A DNA stretch of 64,000 nt from Acidobacteriota bacterium (lineage in GTDB: Bacteria > Acidobacteriota > Blastocatellia > RBC074): contig JAFDVI010000015.1 of NCBI GenBank assembly GCA_018269055.1, forward strand, positions 126,618 through 190,617. The letters run 5' to 3'. Shown here piece by piece: positions 1-10,859 of this stretch (positions are counted from its first letter, which is position 1; every line of letters starts with the position of its first letter). Under the pieces are notes generated by a model, which worked only from the letters and a program-made list of their open reading frames with translations, was not told the DNA's origin and did no database searches. A program made the translations under genes and the position numbers.

Positions 1-60
1 TTATTTCGGCACAGTTCGCCGATTGGGCAACCTGAAGATAAGAAATAAGGTTGAGATTCC

Positions 61-97
61 AAACCCCGGCGAGCTGAAACGGTTCGTCGGGGTTTTT
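61..97 (+). terminator. Rho-independent terminator upstream of the first gene
   Basis: A 12-bp stem (61-72 pairing with 84-95, one G-T wobble) closes an 11-nt loop and is followed directly by a T run. It probably ends a gene lying to the left of the window. The first 60 bases hold only short open frames with stops at 33-35 or 46-48, so the upstream gene cannot be named. An attenuator role for the operon that follows is possible, but no leader peptide is visible. Confidence 0.7.
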
Positions 98-116
98 CGC
101 TTCTGGAGATACGATT

Positions 117-902
117 GTGACTGTAACAACGCATAACCAAACCATTGTGGATCAATTCACGCGGCAGGCGCTTCCGTTTTCCCGGAAAACGGCGATGTCC
201 AGCGATGCGATCTTCAAGCTGATGCTGGATATGTGCCAGGTTACGGCGCAGGACAATGTCTTGGATGTGGCCTGCGGACCGGGGCTGACCGCTTGCGCGG
301 CGGCAAGCGTAGCGGCGCACGTGACGGGGATTGACCTGACGCCCGCGATGATTGAACGCGCCAAGGTACGTCAAGCTGAGTTGGGATTGGTCAACTTGAG
401 CTGGCAGATTGGTGATGTTTACTCATTACCGTTTGATGATTCGTCGTTTTCGTTGGTGTTGACGCGGTTTTCCTTTCATCACTTTTTGAATCCGGCGGGC
501 GTGTTGGCCGAAATGCTGCGCGTTTGCCAGCCAGGCGGCAGAATCATGGTTTGGGATTCCGTGCCTGACGCAGACAAAGCGGACGCATACAACCAACTGG
601 AAAAGTTGAAAGACCCGTCACATGCGCGTGCGCTGCCTGAAGATGAGTTGCTGGCGATCATTCGGGAATCGGGTTTGACGAATATCAGCACCGCTCCATT
701 CAACCTGGAATTTGAAGTCGAAAAACAATTGGCTGGAATGTTTCCCGACCCGGGCGACGAAGACAAGATTCGCCAAATTTACTGTGAGAACTTAACCAAC
801 GATACAGTGGGAATGGGAGTTCACAAACGCGGCGACGCGATCTATTTCTGCTATCCGACGATGATTTTTGTCGGCACAAAACCTAACGAGGAATCCTTAT
901 GA
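117..902 (+). CDS. Class I SAM-dependent methyltransferase
   Basis: A 261-residue protein of the Methyltransf_11/UbiE type. Motif I (VLDVACGPG, residues 48-56) binds S-adenosylmethionine, GIDLT (71-75) is the acidic loop at the end of strand 2, and RFSFHHF (117-123) is the usual post-motif. The start is GTG, chosen because a GGAG ribosome site lies about ten bases upstream. The stop overlaps the ilvB start by four bases (ATGA), so the two are translationally coupled. The substrate cannot be told from sequence; the family methylates quinones, lipids and many small molecules. The tie to acetolactate synthase is positional only. Confidence 0.85.
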   Translation: MTVTTHNQTIVDQFTRQALPFSRKTAMSSDAIFKLMLDMCQVTAQDNVLDVACGPGLTACAAASVAAHVTGIDLTPAMIERAKVRQAELGLVNLSWQIGDVYSLPFDDSSFSLVLTRFSFHHFLNPAGVLAEMLRVCQPGGRIMVWDSVPDADKADAYNQLEKLKDPSHARALPEDELLAIIRESGLTNISTAPFNLEFEVEKQLAGMFPDPGDEDKIRQIYCENLTNDTVGMGVHKRGDAIYFCYPTMIFVGTKPNEESL

Positions 903-2602
903 AAATGCGTGGAGCACGTATCTTGCTCGAATCATTGCGATGCGAAGGAGTCAAACACGTCTTTGGCTATCCCGGCGGCGCGGTGTTGCATATTTACGAC
1001 GAACTGGTGAAACACGCCGAGGAACTTGGCATTACGCACTACCTGGTACGGCACGAACAGGCTTCGCTATTTGGCGCAGCCGGGTATGCGCAGGCGACCG
1101 GTAAAACCGGTGTCGCACTGGTGACTTCCGGCCCTGGCGGAACCAATGCTGTGACGGGCATTGCAAATGCGTTTATGGATTCGTTGCCGCTGGTCGTATT
1201 CACCGGCCAGGTGCCAACGCATTTGATCGGCAATGATGCTTTCCAGGAAGCCGATCTGACGGGCATTACGCGTTCCTGCACCAAGCACAACTATCTGGTC
1301 AAACATGTCGAAGAGTTGGCGCCAACGATCAAGGAAGCCTTTCACGTCGCTTCGACCGGTCGTCCGGGACCGGTGCTGGTTGATTTGCCGAAAGACATGA
1401 CCGCGCAGGAAATCGAATTCAGCTATCCCGAAACCATCGAAATTCGCAGCTACAAACCGCAGATATTCGGCGAGCCGAAAGCCGTTCGCAAAGCGGTCAA
1501 AGCGATGATTCAGGCTGAACGCCCTGTGCTATACATTGGCGGGGGAGCGCACGCCGCAGGAGCGTATGAAGAAGTTCGCCAGTTAGCGGAAAAGCTGAAT
1601 TTGCCGACTACATGCACATTGATGGGGTTGGGCGCATTTCCGGCTTCGCATCCGTTGAGCCTGGGGATGCTGGGAATGCATGGTGGGTACTGGACGAACA
1701 TGGCCGTCAACAATTGCGATTTGCTGATTTCCATCGGTGCGCGGTTCGACGATCGTGTGACGGGCAAGATCAGCGAATTTGCCCGCGGCGCGAAATTCAT
1801 TCACGTGGACATAGATGCTTCGTGCATTGGCAAAAATGTTCGCTGTGATTATCCGGTGGTCGGCGACGCAAAAACGGTCGCTCAGCAAATGTTGAAAGAA
1901 TTGGAAGAACAACTTGGGGGCGGAGCCAGGATTGCCGCCAAGGACGCCTGGCATGAGCAAATTGCCGCCTGGAAAAAACAGCATCCGTTCTGGTGGAAAG
2001 AAGAAGGCGATGTCATCAAACCGCAATACGTCATCCACGAACTGCATCGCATTACCAAAGGCCAGGCGGTAGTTTCTGCCGATGTGGGCCAGCATCAAAT
2101 GTGGACGGCGCAGCTTTATGGATTCGACGCGCCAAAAAACTGGCTGAATTCAGGGGGATTGGGCGCAATGGGATATGGATTCCCGGCGGCGGTCGGAGCG
2201 GCGGTGGCTCGGCCAGATGATCTATGTGTGGCGGTGGTGGGTGATGGCGGATTTCAGATGGTGCTCAACGAACTGGCGACCGTCAAGCAGTACAACATTC
2301 CGGTCAAAATCCTGCTGATCAACAATGGCTTTCTGGGAATGGTTCGCCAGTGGCAGGAACAGTTTTACGAACACCGCTATTCTCACAGCAACATCGAAGT
2401 CCAGCCGGATTTCGTCAAGCTCGCGGATTCTTACGGCGTGACTGCTTTCCGGGCAACGAAGATGAACGAAGTCACGCACACGCTGGAAAAAGGATTGAAC
2501 ACGCCCGGCCCGGTGCTGATTGAAATGAAAGTTGCGCGCGAAGAAAACGTGTTTCCGATTGTGCCCGCTGGCGCGGCGCTAAAAGACATGATCCTGCAGT
2601 GA
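899..2602 (+). CDS. ilvB: Acetolactate synthase, large (catalytic) subunit
   Basis: 567 residues, normal length for the family. It condenses two pyruvates, or pyruvate and 2-oxobutyrate, to acetolactate or acetohydroxybutyrate, using thiamine diphosphate, Mg and FAD in the cytoplasm. The FGYPGG motif near the N-terminus, the catalytic glutamate (E53 in RHEQAS), the SGPGGTN loop and the C-terminal ThDP-binding GDGGFQ...NN motif (roughly residues 447-477) are all intact. It starts inside the stop of the methyltransferase gene and is followed by ilvN and ilvC, the classical order. The identity is secure; catabolic pyruvate oxidase homologues are excluded by the adjacent regulatory subunit. Confidence 0.97.
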   Translation: MKMRGARILLESLRCEGVKHVFGYPGGAVLHIYDELVKHAEELGITHYLVRHEQASLFGAAGYAQATGKTGVALVTSGPGGTNAVTGIANAFMDSLPLVVFTGQVPTHLIGNDAFQEADLTGITRSCTKHNYLVKHVEELAPTIKEAFHVASTGRPGPVLVDLPKDMTAQEIEFSYPETIEIRSYKPQIFGEPKAVRKAVKAMIQAERPVLYIGGGAHAAGAYEEVRQLAEKLNLPTTCTLMGLGAFPASHPLSLGMLGMHGGYWTNMAVNNCDLLISIGARFDDRVTGKISEFARGAKFIHVDIDASCIGKNVRCDYPVVGDAKTVAQQMLKELEEQLGGGARIAAKDAWHEQIAAWKKQHPFWWKEEGDVIKPQYVIHELHRITKGQAVVSADVGQHQMWTAQLYGFDAPKNWLNSGGLGAMGYGFPAAVGAAVARPDDLCVAVVGDGGFQMVLNELATVKQYNIPVKILLINNGFLGMVRQWQEQFYEHRYSHSNIEVQPDFVKLADSYGVTAFRATKMNEVTHTLEKGLNTPGPVLIEMKVAREENVFPIVPAGAALKDMILQ

Positions 2603-2604
2603 AC

Positions 2605-2684
2605 AATTGATAGTTGATAATTGATAATGGCTGCTTGGCTATTCTCACTAACTATCAACTGTCAATTTTCAAGTATCAATTACT
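2605..2684. repeat. Inverted heptamer repeat array between ilvB and ilvN
   Basis: The left arm (2605-2625) is three 7-bp units AATTGAT, AGTTGAT, AATTGAT. The right arm (2650-2684) is five units of the form AANNNTC or close variants (AACTATC, AACTGTC, AATTTTC, AAGTATC, AATTACT), roughly the reverse complement of the left. The right arm ends on the base before the ilvN start codon. The transcript could fold into a long imperfect hairpin. The 7-bp period resembles the short tandemly repeated sequences known from cyanobacterial genomes. Confidence 0.75.
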
Positions 2685-3233
2685 ATGAGACATACAATTT
2701 CACTCCTTGTCGAAAACGAATACGGAATGCTGACCCGCGTGGCAGGCTTGTTCAGTGCGCGCGGCTACCAAATAGACACGCTGAATGTTGCGCCGACGCT
2801 GGAAGAAGGCGTTTCGCGCATGACGCTGACGACTCACGGCAACGATCATGTGATTCAGCAAATCCTGCAACAATCGCACAAACTCATCAAAGTCCTTGAA
2901 GTCACCGATATGACCGCCGCTCCACACGTCGAGCGCGAAATGGTTATGTTGACCGTAAATGCTCACGTTGGTGAACAGCGGCGAGAGGTTTTGAGTCTGG
3001 TCGAAATCTTCCGCGCGAAAGTCGTGGATGTATCGAACGACGCCTTCATTTTGGAAATGACCGGCAACGCCGAAAAGGTGAACGCTTTCATCGAACTGCT
3101 CAAACCGATTGGCATCCTGGACATTGTTCGCACCGGCCCGGTGGCAATGACGCGCGTCGCTCACATCAAAGCCCAAAAAGTGAAAGACGATGACGAAGAG
3201 TTTTCCGAGCTGACACTCAACGAAAAAGTTTGA
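2685..3233 (+). CDS. ilvN: Acetolactate synthase, small (regulatory) subunit
   Basis: 182 residues. An N-terminal ACT domain ([19 protein letters not shown], about residues 5-23, through about residue 80) is followed by the ALS small-subunit C-terminal domain. It binds the IlvB catalytic subunit, stimulates it and confers valine feedback inhibition. The start ATG has no clear Shine-Dalgarno: the heptamer array runs straight up to it. The protein aligns with family N-termini from this ATG ([10 protein letters not shown]), so the start is very likely right despite that. The last 20 residues are charged and poorly conserved in the family. Confidence 0.95.
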   Translation: MRHTISLLVENEYGMLTRVAGLFSARGYQIDTLNVAPTLEEGVSRMTLTTHGNDHVIQQILQQSHKLIKVLEVTDMTAAPHVEREMVMLTVNAHVGEQRREVLSLVEIFRAKVVDVSNDAFILEMTGNAEKVNAFIELLKPIGILDIVRTGPVAMTRVAHIKAQKVKDDDEEFSELTLNEKV

Positions 3234-3279
3234 TAGAGAGTTGAGGGCTTTGGGAGGCAGGGATGGTTGCTCCTCCCCC

Positions 3280-3314
3280 AACTCCCAACTCCCAACTCCC
3301 AACTCCCAACTCCT
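3280..3314. repeat. Five tandem 7-bp repeats (AACTCCC) before ilvC
   Basis: AACTCCC is repeated four times exactly and a fifth time as AACTCCT, ending about 27 bases before the ilvC start. A degenerate complementary stretch (GAGTTGAGG...GGGAGG) lies just left at about 3237-3257. A reading frame passes through the repeat into ilvC, but this is a by-product of the 7-bp period and not part of the enzyme. Confidence 0.85.
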
Positions 3315-3341
3315 AACCCTAATTCTCTGGAGCTATTTTCA

Positions 3342-4358
3342 ATGAACATCTACTACGATAAAGACGCCGATCCGAAATATCTGGCAGGCAAGCGCATCGC
3401 CATTATCGGTTACGGCTCGCAAGGCTTCGGCCATTCCAACAACTTGAAGGACAGCGGCTGTGACGTGATTGTCGGCTTGCGTTCCGACAGCCCTTCGGTT
3501 GCCAAAGCGCAAAGCGCCGGTTTGGAAGTGCTGCCCGTTGGTGATGCCGCTGAACGCGCAGACATCATCATGATTCTGACGCCGGATGAACTGACACCGG
3601 GCATTTACAAACGCGACATCGAACCACACCTGAAGCCGGGCAAATACCTGGCCGTCGCGCACGGGTTTTCGATTCACTTCAAAAAGATCGTTCCGCCCGC
3701 GGGTGTCAATGTGTTTATGGTCGCGCCGAAAGGCCCAGGTCATCTGGTTCGCCGCGAATATGAAAAAGGCGGCGGCGTTCCGTGCTTAATCGCCGTTGCG
3801 CAGGACCCCAGCGGCGACACCAAACAAGTTGCGCTGGCATACGCTTCGGCCATCGGTGGAGGTCGCGCAGGCGTCATCGAAACCACCTTCAAAGAAGAAA
3901 CCGAAACCGATCTATTTGGCGAACAATCCGTGTTGTGCGGTGGCGTGACGGCGTTGATTCAAGCCGGATTTGAAACTTTGGTCGAAGCCGGATATGCGCC
4001 GGAAATGGCATATTTTGAATGCCTGCACGAAATGAAGCTGATCGTGGATTTGATGTACGAAGGCGGCATTTCGACGATGCGCTATTCGATTTCAAACACG
4101 GCAGAATACGGCGATTTGACGCGCGGCAAACGCGTCATTGGACCGGAAGTCAAACAACGGATGAAGGAAATCCTGGGCGAAATCCAATCCGGCCAGTTCG
4201 CCGATGAATGGATGGCCGAAGCCGAATCCGGCAAACCGAATTTCACGCGGTTGGTTGAAAGCGAAAAGAAACACCAGATCGAAGAAGTCGGGTCGAAGCT
4301 CCGTGGTTTGATGCCCTGGCTGGCCAGCAATAAGATTGTGGACAAGGCGAAAAACTAA
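3342..4358 (+). CDS. ilvC: Ketol-acid reductoisomerase (class I, NADPH-type)
   Basis: 338 residues, exactly the class I length. It isomerises and reduces acetolactate or acetohydroxybutyrate to the dihydroxyacid using NAD(P)H and two Mg ions. The Rossmann motif GYGSQG is at residues 23-28. The next loop (GLRSDSPS) carries Arg and Ser residues typical of NADPH preference. The Mg-binding segment DLFGEQ is intact. I chose ATG 3342 because a GGAG site sits about ten bases upstream and the protein then begins like known homologues ([10 protein letters not shown]). The frame is open further upstream only through the AACTCCC repeat. Confidence 0.97.
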   Translation: MNIYYDKDADPKYLAGKRIAIIGYGSQGFGHSNNLKDSGCDVIVGLRSDSPSVAKAQSAGLEVLPVGDAAERADIIMILTPDELTPGIYKRDIEPHLKPGKYLAVAHGFSIHFKKIVPPAGVNVFMVAPKGPGHLVRREYEKGGGVPCLIAVAQDPSGDTKQVALAYASAIGGGRAGVIETTFKEETETDLFGEQSVLCGGVTALIQAGFETLVEAGYAPEMAYFECLHEMKLIVDLMYEGGISTMRYSISNTAEYGDLTRGKRVIGPEVKQRMKEILGEIQSGQFADEWMAEAESGKPNFTRLVESEKKHQIEEVGSKLRGLMPWLASNKIVDKAKN

Positions 4359-4428
4359 AATCCACTTTTGAAGCAAACGGAGGCGCGGAGCATCGGTGGA
4401 ACTTTCGCCAATGCTCCGCGAAGTACTT

Positions 4429-4910
4429 ATGGGACAAGTTAGAACAACGCTTACGATAACCAATCGGGCAGACGAGATTCGCGCGGCTGATGGGACAATT
4501 TCGGCTGATCAAATTCGCAAACTAACGCTCGACAATGTGCTTGCTGATACAGGTGCGACCACATTGTGTCTGCCTTCAGAGATTATTAAACAGCTTGGTT
4601 TGGCTCCTCTCAAAGAAGTCATGACTTCTACAGCCGCTGGTTATCAGCGCACAACCGTTTATCAGGATGCCAAGGTCTCCCTTGAAGGGCGCGAAGGTGT
4701 TTTTCAATGTTTGGAATTGCCAGGCGGAGAAAGCATTTTGCTAGGCGTCATTCCTATGGAAGAGTTGGGGATTGAGCTTGATTTACAAAAACACGAGCTG
4801 AAGTTCCTTCCGATGGAGCCTGGCAACAGTTATTACACTGCATTTGGCCACACGCTTTGCCACTCTGACGGCACACCGATTGATGAAAACGAAATGAGAG
4901 TAGAACGGCA

Positions 4911-4914
<4 letters not shown>
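4429..4914 (+). CDS. Retropepsin-like (clan AA) aspartic protease domain protein
   Basis: 161 residues from ATG 4429; an in-frame GTG at 4396 and ATG at 4411 are alternatives. The catalytic-type triad D40-T41-G42 ([13 protein letters not shown]) is followed by the hydrophobic LLG segment ([12 protein letters not shown]) that forms the second half of the fold, as in single-domain, retropepsin-like clan AA proteins that act as dimers. The stop overlaps the cimA start (ATGA). There is no signal peptide, so it is probably cytoplasmic. It is unexpected in a branched-chain amino acid operon and its substrate is unknown. Loss of proteolytic activity cannot be excluded. Confidence 0.75.
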
Positions 4915-6470
<1,556 letters not shown>

Positions 6471-6492
6471 CTGGCTTGCAATCCAAACGAAG

Positions 6493-6822
6493 TTATCGCG
6501 GGCGAACCGTCGTGGTTCCGTTCTTCCGGACGGCGGTGCGGTTCGGGCCATACGCCGCAGCGTTGCCATTGGGGTCAATCGCAACGCCCGCATTCGAGCC
6601 TTTTGCCGTTACAGCGCCATTTCGATCTTTGGTGACGGTGCGACCGCGCGAACCTCTGGCGACCACGCCTCCATTCGGGCTTTGATACACCTTCCCGCCC
6701 CGCGCGCTGGTTGTGACGGTTCCGCCGTTTGCCGTTGTGGATTGAGTCTGTGCGACGGCGGTCAATGAAAGCGTTAATGTCAGCGTGATGGTTGTTGCGA
6801 ACATACGAATCCCGTTTTTCAT
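6493..6822 (-). CDS. Small exported glycine-rich protein
   Basis: 109 residues with a signal peptide (about 1-25, ending AVAQ). The mature part is a low-complexity chain of short Gly/Asn-containing turns (NGGTVTT, RGGKVYQS, NGGVVARG, RNGAVTAKG, PNGNAAAYG). A strong AAGGAGAAGG site precedes the start. The repeat style resembles the C-terminal half of the much larger neighbour at 6940-9420, so they may act in the same extracellular structure. No enzymatic motif is visible. Function unknown. Confidence 0.7.
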   Translation of the reverse strand: MKNGIRMFATTITLTLTLSLTAVAQTQSTTANGGTVTTSARGGKVYQSPNGGVVARGSRGRTVTKDRNGAVTAKGSNAGVAIDPNGNAAAYGPNRTAVRKNGTTTVRPR

Positions 6823-6939
6823 ATTTCCTTCTCCTTTGATAAATCGCCTTGCGGCTACAGTTGATTGAATCGAAACAGACGCATCAAGCTCACTTAACGC
6901 GCTGCCCCCATGCCATGCGTTGAAAATGATTCAATGACG

Positions 6940-9420
6940 TTAGCGGCGAATGCGTCCGCCTCCACGAAGCCCACCGCCGGAACCGATTCGCGGCCCTTCG
7001 CCAGAACCCAACCGAGGACCAACCACACCTGAGTTCGAGCTTAAGCCGCCTGCCGAGCGGAAGTTTTCCCAGCGCTGTTGTCCGGTGATTCTGGCCCCTT
7101 GTTGGTTTTGGATGTTCTGGATTTCTGTTGGCCGGTTTACGGATTGCCAACCGTTGTTGGTGTGTTGTTCCAGGCCGTTGGATTTGTTGTAGCGGTACAC
7201 TTCGCCATCGTGTCCGGCGTAAACGTTATTGTTGCCAATCGCTACACCAGTGTCTGTCCGAGTGTTATATGCGAATCCTTTGCCACCTGCGGTAACTTGG
7301 CCAGTTGAGGCGTTGTACGTTGCGCCCGCTGCGCCGCCACTGACGACGCCAGTGCGCGGATTGTAGCCTGCGCCTCTGGAACCTGCTGCGGCGTTGCCAG
7401 TGTATGGATTGCTCGCCGCGCCTGCCTGCCCGACAGCGCCTCTGCCGGTGTACGGGTTGTATGTTGCGCCGCCCGCGCCCGTAACCGTCGTGCCGGTGTA
7501 CACGTTGGTGTTTGTGAAGGCGCGACCGTTGTAACGCGTGCCTGTGACCGTATTGACGCCGGAAAATGCCGCACTCTGACCGACGTTGCCGGTGTAAGGA
7601 TTTGCCCACGCGGCCCTGGTTCCTGAGTAAGCGACGTTTCCCCAACGTCCATATACGTTTGCCGTTGCTGCGCCGCCGTAACCGCAGCAGCCATACGCCG
7701 CAGTATATCCACCGTAGTAAGGCGCCGGGTAGTAATAAGTGCTCCAGCCATAGCCGATGCCGTAAGCCACGCCCCAGCCTCCGTACACGCTCCAGCTAAA
7801 GCCAGCGCCGTAACCGTAGGTGTAGGCGGAACCGTGCCAGTATGTTCCGAGATAAGGGCGATAGTGCCAGCCTGTGCCATACACCACAACGTTATTGGCG
7901 GAAACAACCGTTCCGAAATAACCGGGCGTGTAACCGACATAAACGGCTTCCGGCGTTGAGCCATACACTTTGACGTACGTCACGCGGTGAACTGGCGAAC
8001 TCGGCGGAATCGCGTAAATCGTCGTCGGAACGGAAGTCGCGACGACCCACGGCCCCGTTGCCGAATTGGCGACAAACCAGACGCCATTTTCGACCGCGTA
8101 ATAATTGCCGCTGACGGCAACGACCGGCGTCGAAGTATTGACGGCGTACTTCAACGTCGTGGTTTCGATGGGTTGAAATTGCGGTTGCCCATCGTATTCG
8201 ACCGTTAGTTTTGCTTCGCTGCGCGTGATGGTCGCGGTCTGCGGAATCTCGTTGGCGATTAAAGCTTCATTCGCTTGTGAAGTTCCCGGAACCGAAGCCA
8301 GAACGCTGGCTTTTTCGTGGGTTGGCGGAATTCTGCTGAAATCCGAAGGCAGCCAATCGCCTCGCACGTATTCCCACGGCCCATTCAGGGATTTGCCGCG
8401 AAACCAGCGACCGGAAATCAACACGTACCGATCCTGTGTGAGCGTATCCACGAAGATGTCGTTTTCGGAATTGGTTATAGAAAGGAGTTGGGTGTCTTCA
8501 ATGGGCGCGAATTGCGGTTCGCCTTGGGATTGAAGCAACTCCGCAGGTTTCAAGCTGACATAAATCACAGGCAAGGCATTTCGCTGGGCAGCGTCACGGA
8601 GCGAAGGTTTTTTGCCTTCAGATCCATCCAGCAAATCTACTTGCTTTGTTTGCGCCACCACCGCGACGGCCTTGTCCACTTCGTGCGGAACGTTCCAGGC
8701 GATGTTCCATGGGCCATTTGCCGTGTCGGATTCCATCCACCCATCCATCAGGTGAAGGTAGTATTTATTCTTCGCTTCATCCCGCAGGATCAACACGCGT
8801 GTGTTGATGACGCGAGTAAGGTGAGTGTCTTTCACCGGGCGTAGAGCCGGTTCGCCATCAATCAGAACCAGGATCGCTGGCCGCGTGCTGAACAGAATGT
8901 CCGGTGGATCATTCTTGAGTTGATAGCCATTGCTGGCGATCTTGGCGCGTGTGATCGCCATATCGGCCAACAATCGGTCGAGCGCGATGATCTGGCCAAC
9001 CTTTGGCGCTTGCGCTTGCAGGATTGCCTGATACGCGCTCGCTTGCTCTGGGGTCGCCGGGAAACTGACTTTGGTGATGACGAAATCGGTCAACGTCACC
9101 AGCCGATTGACCTTGTCAATTTCCGTTCGCGCGGCGAGCCAGATCACGCCATACGTTGGTTGTTTGCCTTGGTTGGCGGTGATGGCAACGGCAGCGCGCG
9201 CTTCCAGTTGATTGTCTTTCCACTGTTCGATCTGCGGTTGATAAACCGAAAGAGAAAATGCTCCACTGGCGAACGTTCGCGGCCATCCTTTGTCCGTCAT
9301 CGTTGCCGACTGCTTGGCGTTTGGATAGGCCGCAGTTTGCGCAACGGTTAGCGACTTGAACGCCGTCAGCAAACAAGCGGCGAGCAAGACATAAACAAGT
9401 TGTTTTGAAATCCGCTTCAT
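6940..9420 (-). CDS. Large exported repeat protein with C-terminal NPYTG repeats
   Basis: 826 residues with a signal peptide (about 1-28). Three tandem modules of about 80 residues (roughly 178-250, 282-365, 398-478) each carry a pattern of the type E/QP.F.P+..T.L...NT.......YY, then G-W followed by GPW. A Tyr/Gly-rich stretch (about 500-620) follows, then at least five 16-19-residue units built on YNPYTG (NPYTGNVGQ, NPYTGRGAVGQ, NPYTGNAAAG, NPRTGVVSGG, NASTGQVTAGG). I recall similar proteins being labelled 'carbohydrate-binding family V/XII', but that name is not evidence of function. It is probably a surface or periplasmic structural protein. No catalytic residues were recognised. Confidence 0.8.
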   Translation of the reverse strand: MKRISKQLVYVLLAACLLTAFKSLTVAQTAAYPNAKQSATMTDKGWPRTFASGAFSLSVYQPQIEQWKDNQLEARAAVAITANQGKQPTYGVIWLAARTEIDKVNRLVTLTDFVITKVSFPATPEQASAYQAILQAQAPKVGQIIALDRLLADMAITRAKIASNGYQLKNDPPDILFSTRPAILVLIDGEPALRPVKDTHLTRVINTRVLILRDEAKNKYYLHLMDGWMESDTANGPWNIAWNVPHEVDKAVAVVAQTKQVDLLDGSEGKKPSLRDAAQRNALPVIYVSLKPAELLQSQGEPQFAPIEDTQLLSITNSENDIFVDTLTQDRYVLISGRWFRGKSLNGPWEYVRGDWLPSDFSRIPPTHEKASVLASVPGTSQANEALIANEIPQTATITRSEAKLTVEYDGQPQFQPIETTTLKYAVNTSTPVVAVSGNYYAVENGVWFVANSATGPWVVATSVPTTIYAIPPSSPVHRVTYVKVYGSTPEAVYVGYTPGYFGTVVSANNVVVYGTGWHYRPYLGTYWHGSAYTYGYGAGFSWSVYGGWGVAYGIGYGWSTYYYPAPYYGGYTAAYGCCGYGGAATANVYGRWGNVAYSGTRAAWANPYTGNVGQSAAFSGVNTVTGTRYNGRAFTNTNVYTGTTVTGAGGATYNPYTGRGAVGQAGAASNPYTGNAAAGSRGAGYNPRTGVVSGGAAGATYNASTGQVTAGGKGFAYNTRTDTGVAIGNNNVYAGHDGEVYRYNKSNGLEQHTNNGWQSVNRPTEIQNIQNQQGARITGQQRWENFRSAGGLSSNSGVVGPRLGSGEGPRIGSGGGLRGGGRIRR

Positions 9421-9423
9421 AAA

Positions 9424-10128
9424 TTACCTCGTGCGTTCGTAATCGAAGTTTTCGGTGATCAATTGCAGCGATTCTTTCTGGTAATTCACGACAGTCCGCG
9501 CCATGTAGGTTGGGCCGGCCGGAAGTTCGCCAAATTCGATCACGGCTCTCACCGGGTTTCTTTCCACGAAAGTCAAAATTTCCACGCGGCGCTGGCGCCG
9601 GGTTTTGGCGTCCAACCAAATGGTCATGCCGTCGCCGGCCTGAAGAATGTTTCCGCCCTGAATTTGAATGACGCCTTGATCCAACCTGCCGGAAATGTTG
9701 GCGCTGGCCAGAAAGGCCTGCATCTTCGCGGGCGAAAGGTGGCTGTACGCCTGCACCTGTTCGCGTAAATCTCCCATCAGTTCGATGAAGTCTTCTTTTT
9801 TCTTCTGCGCAATGTGGCCGAAGATTGGGCCTTTCGGCATCTGGGGCGGCGCGGAACCACCGATCTGGCTTTTCTGCAAATTGCCAAACGCGTCATACCG
9901 CATCTGGAACACCTGCGTGTTTTTGATTTCGGTGTTTTTCCTGACTTCATTGCGCGACTTCCAGGTGTATTGCCTCAACGCCTGATCGTTTTGTTGATGC
10001 GCGCGTGCAAACGCTTCTTTGAGTTGTGCGGGGTCTTGCGCCTCGATAGTCAGCGCGCCAAACAATAACAAGGCCATCGCCGACAGAACCCAACTTTTGA
10101 ACTTTACCCGATGCGTGTTTGTACTCAT
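9424..10128 (-). CDS. Exported protein of unknown function, LolA-like overall shape
   Basis: 234 residues with an N-terminal signal sequence (about 1-31, ending TIEAQ). The start of the mature part is helical and charged (AHQQNDQALRQYTWKSR). The rest is strand-rich with a repeated theme of substrate-facing sheets (MTIWLDAKTRRQRRVEI, AVIEFGELPAGPTYMAR) that recalls lipoprotein-carrier folds, but no family signature is certain. It lies 3 bases upstream of the NPYTG-repeat gene on the same strand and is very likely co-transcribed with it. The two may form an exported pair. Confidence 0.75.
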   Translation of the reverse strand: MSTNTHRVKFKSWVLSAMALLLFGALTIEAQDPAQLKEAFARAHQQNDQALRQYTWKSRNEVRKNTEIKNTQVFQMRYDAFGNLQKSQIGGSAPPQMPKGPIFGHIAQKKKEDFIELMGDLREQVQAYSHLSPAKMQAFLASANISGRLDQGVIQIQGGNILQAGDGMTIWLDAKTRRQRRVEILTFVERNPVRAVIEFGELPAGPTYMARTVVNYQKESLQLITENFDYERTR

Positions 10129-10172
10129 TAAACCTCTCCTCCTAGATCAGATTTCAACGTGGTTTACATTAA

Positions 10173-10217
10173 CCACAGAGGCCACAGAGATGCATAAATC
10201 CTCTGTGCGCTCTGTGG
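10173..10217. repeat. Inverted repeat built from CACAGAG heptamers
   Basis: The left arm 10173-10189 pairs with 10201-10217 at 15 of 17 positions around an 11-nt loop. Both arms are made of CCACAGAG-like units spaced about 7-9 bp. It sits between two minus-strand genes and could act as a terminator for the 10244-10801 gene. It belongs to the same general class as the heptamer arrays at 2605, 3280, 16312 and 17769. Confidence 0.7.
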
Positions 10218-10243
10218 CTCTTTCTGTGTATTCAACAGATGTC

Positions 10244-10801
10244 TTATTTCTTGCCCGGTGGCAGCGGGAAGTTCTGGAACATCTTCGTCAACGCTTCGTT
10301 CAGCGCCTTTTCGTTCTTTTCCGGCTTGCTGCTGATGGTGCCGCTGGCAGTGCCGCGCCAGATGAATTTCCTGGCGTGCGCATCGCCAATGTCCACCATC
10401 AATTGTCCGATGGGAATTTTGTCCACGGTTGCCGTGCCTGCGCCGAAGCGCCAACCGCCCAAGGGCCCACCACCCATGGTGTTGATCGAAACCTGCGTGT
10501 CCGTCGCGGCGTGGTAGGTGATGACGAAATCCGGATTGCTTTCGACCTTTCGCATTCCTTTTGCCGCAAGCTGCAGTTCGATTCCGGAAACGATTCGCTG
10601 ATGCACCAATGGATTTTGCGCGGGCGTGCCGTTGATCCAGGCATAGGTCTTGTATTTCGAAAAGTCCGTGGTCTTGTCAAAATCCACGCGCACCTGTTGC
10701 GCCAAGGCGCCGCCAGTGACGACCAGCAGCAAGCAAACGCTCGCCGCCAGACTCAAAATGGTTCTCAAGGTTTTTCCCTTGAATTGATGTTTGTCGCTCA
10801 T
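10244..10801 (-). CDS. DUF4136 family exported protein
   Basis: 185 residues with a signal peptide (about 1-35, ending GALAQ). The mature part starts VRVDFDKTTDFSKYKTYAW, the hallmark of DUF4136. It continues with the conserved DFVITYH strand and the WRGTASGTI segment before a C-terminal amphipathic helix. Members are periplasmic or outer-membrane-associated proteins of unknown activity and are common in acidobacteria. A GAGGAGAAAGAGGA ribosome site precedes the ATG. There is no lipobox cysteine, so it is probably released to the periplasm rather than lipidated. Confidence 0.88.
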   Translation of the reverse strand: MSDKHQFKGKTLRTILSLAASVCLLLVVTGGALAQQVRVDFDKTTDFSKYKTYAWINGTPAQNPLVHQRIVSGIELQLAAKGMRKVESNPDFVITYHAATDTQVSINTMGGGPLGGWRFGAGTATVDKIPIGQLMVDIGDAHARKFIWRGTASGTISSKPEKNEKALNEALTKMFQNFPLPPGKK

Positions 10802-10859
10802 GTCCTCTTTCTCCTCGTTGGTAAGTAATTGTTTGCAACACTGGAAGGCGATCTCCCAG

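Noticed and set aside
1-116. Leader-peptide attenuator or T-box controlling the ilv operon
   Set aside because: The terminator is clear, but no Ile/Val/Leu-rich leader frame, antiterminator or T-box sequence was found; it more likely ends the upstream gene.
3267-3341. N-terminal extension of ilvC through the repeat
   Set aside because: The extra 25 residues come from the tandem repeat; homologues begin at the ATG at 3342, which has a ribosome site.
3161-3349. Minus-strand frame encoding repeats of the GVGSWEL type
   Set aside because: It is only the translation of the AACTCCC tandem repeat; a 7-bp period always yields such a 7-residue pattern. No ribosome site or family.
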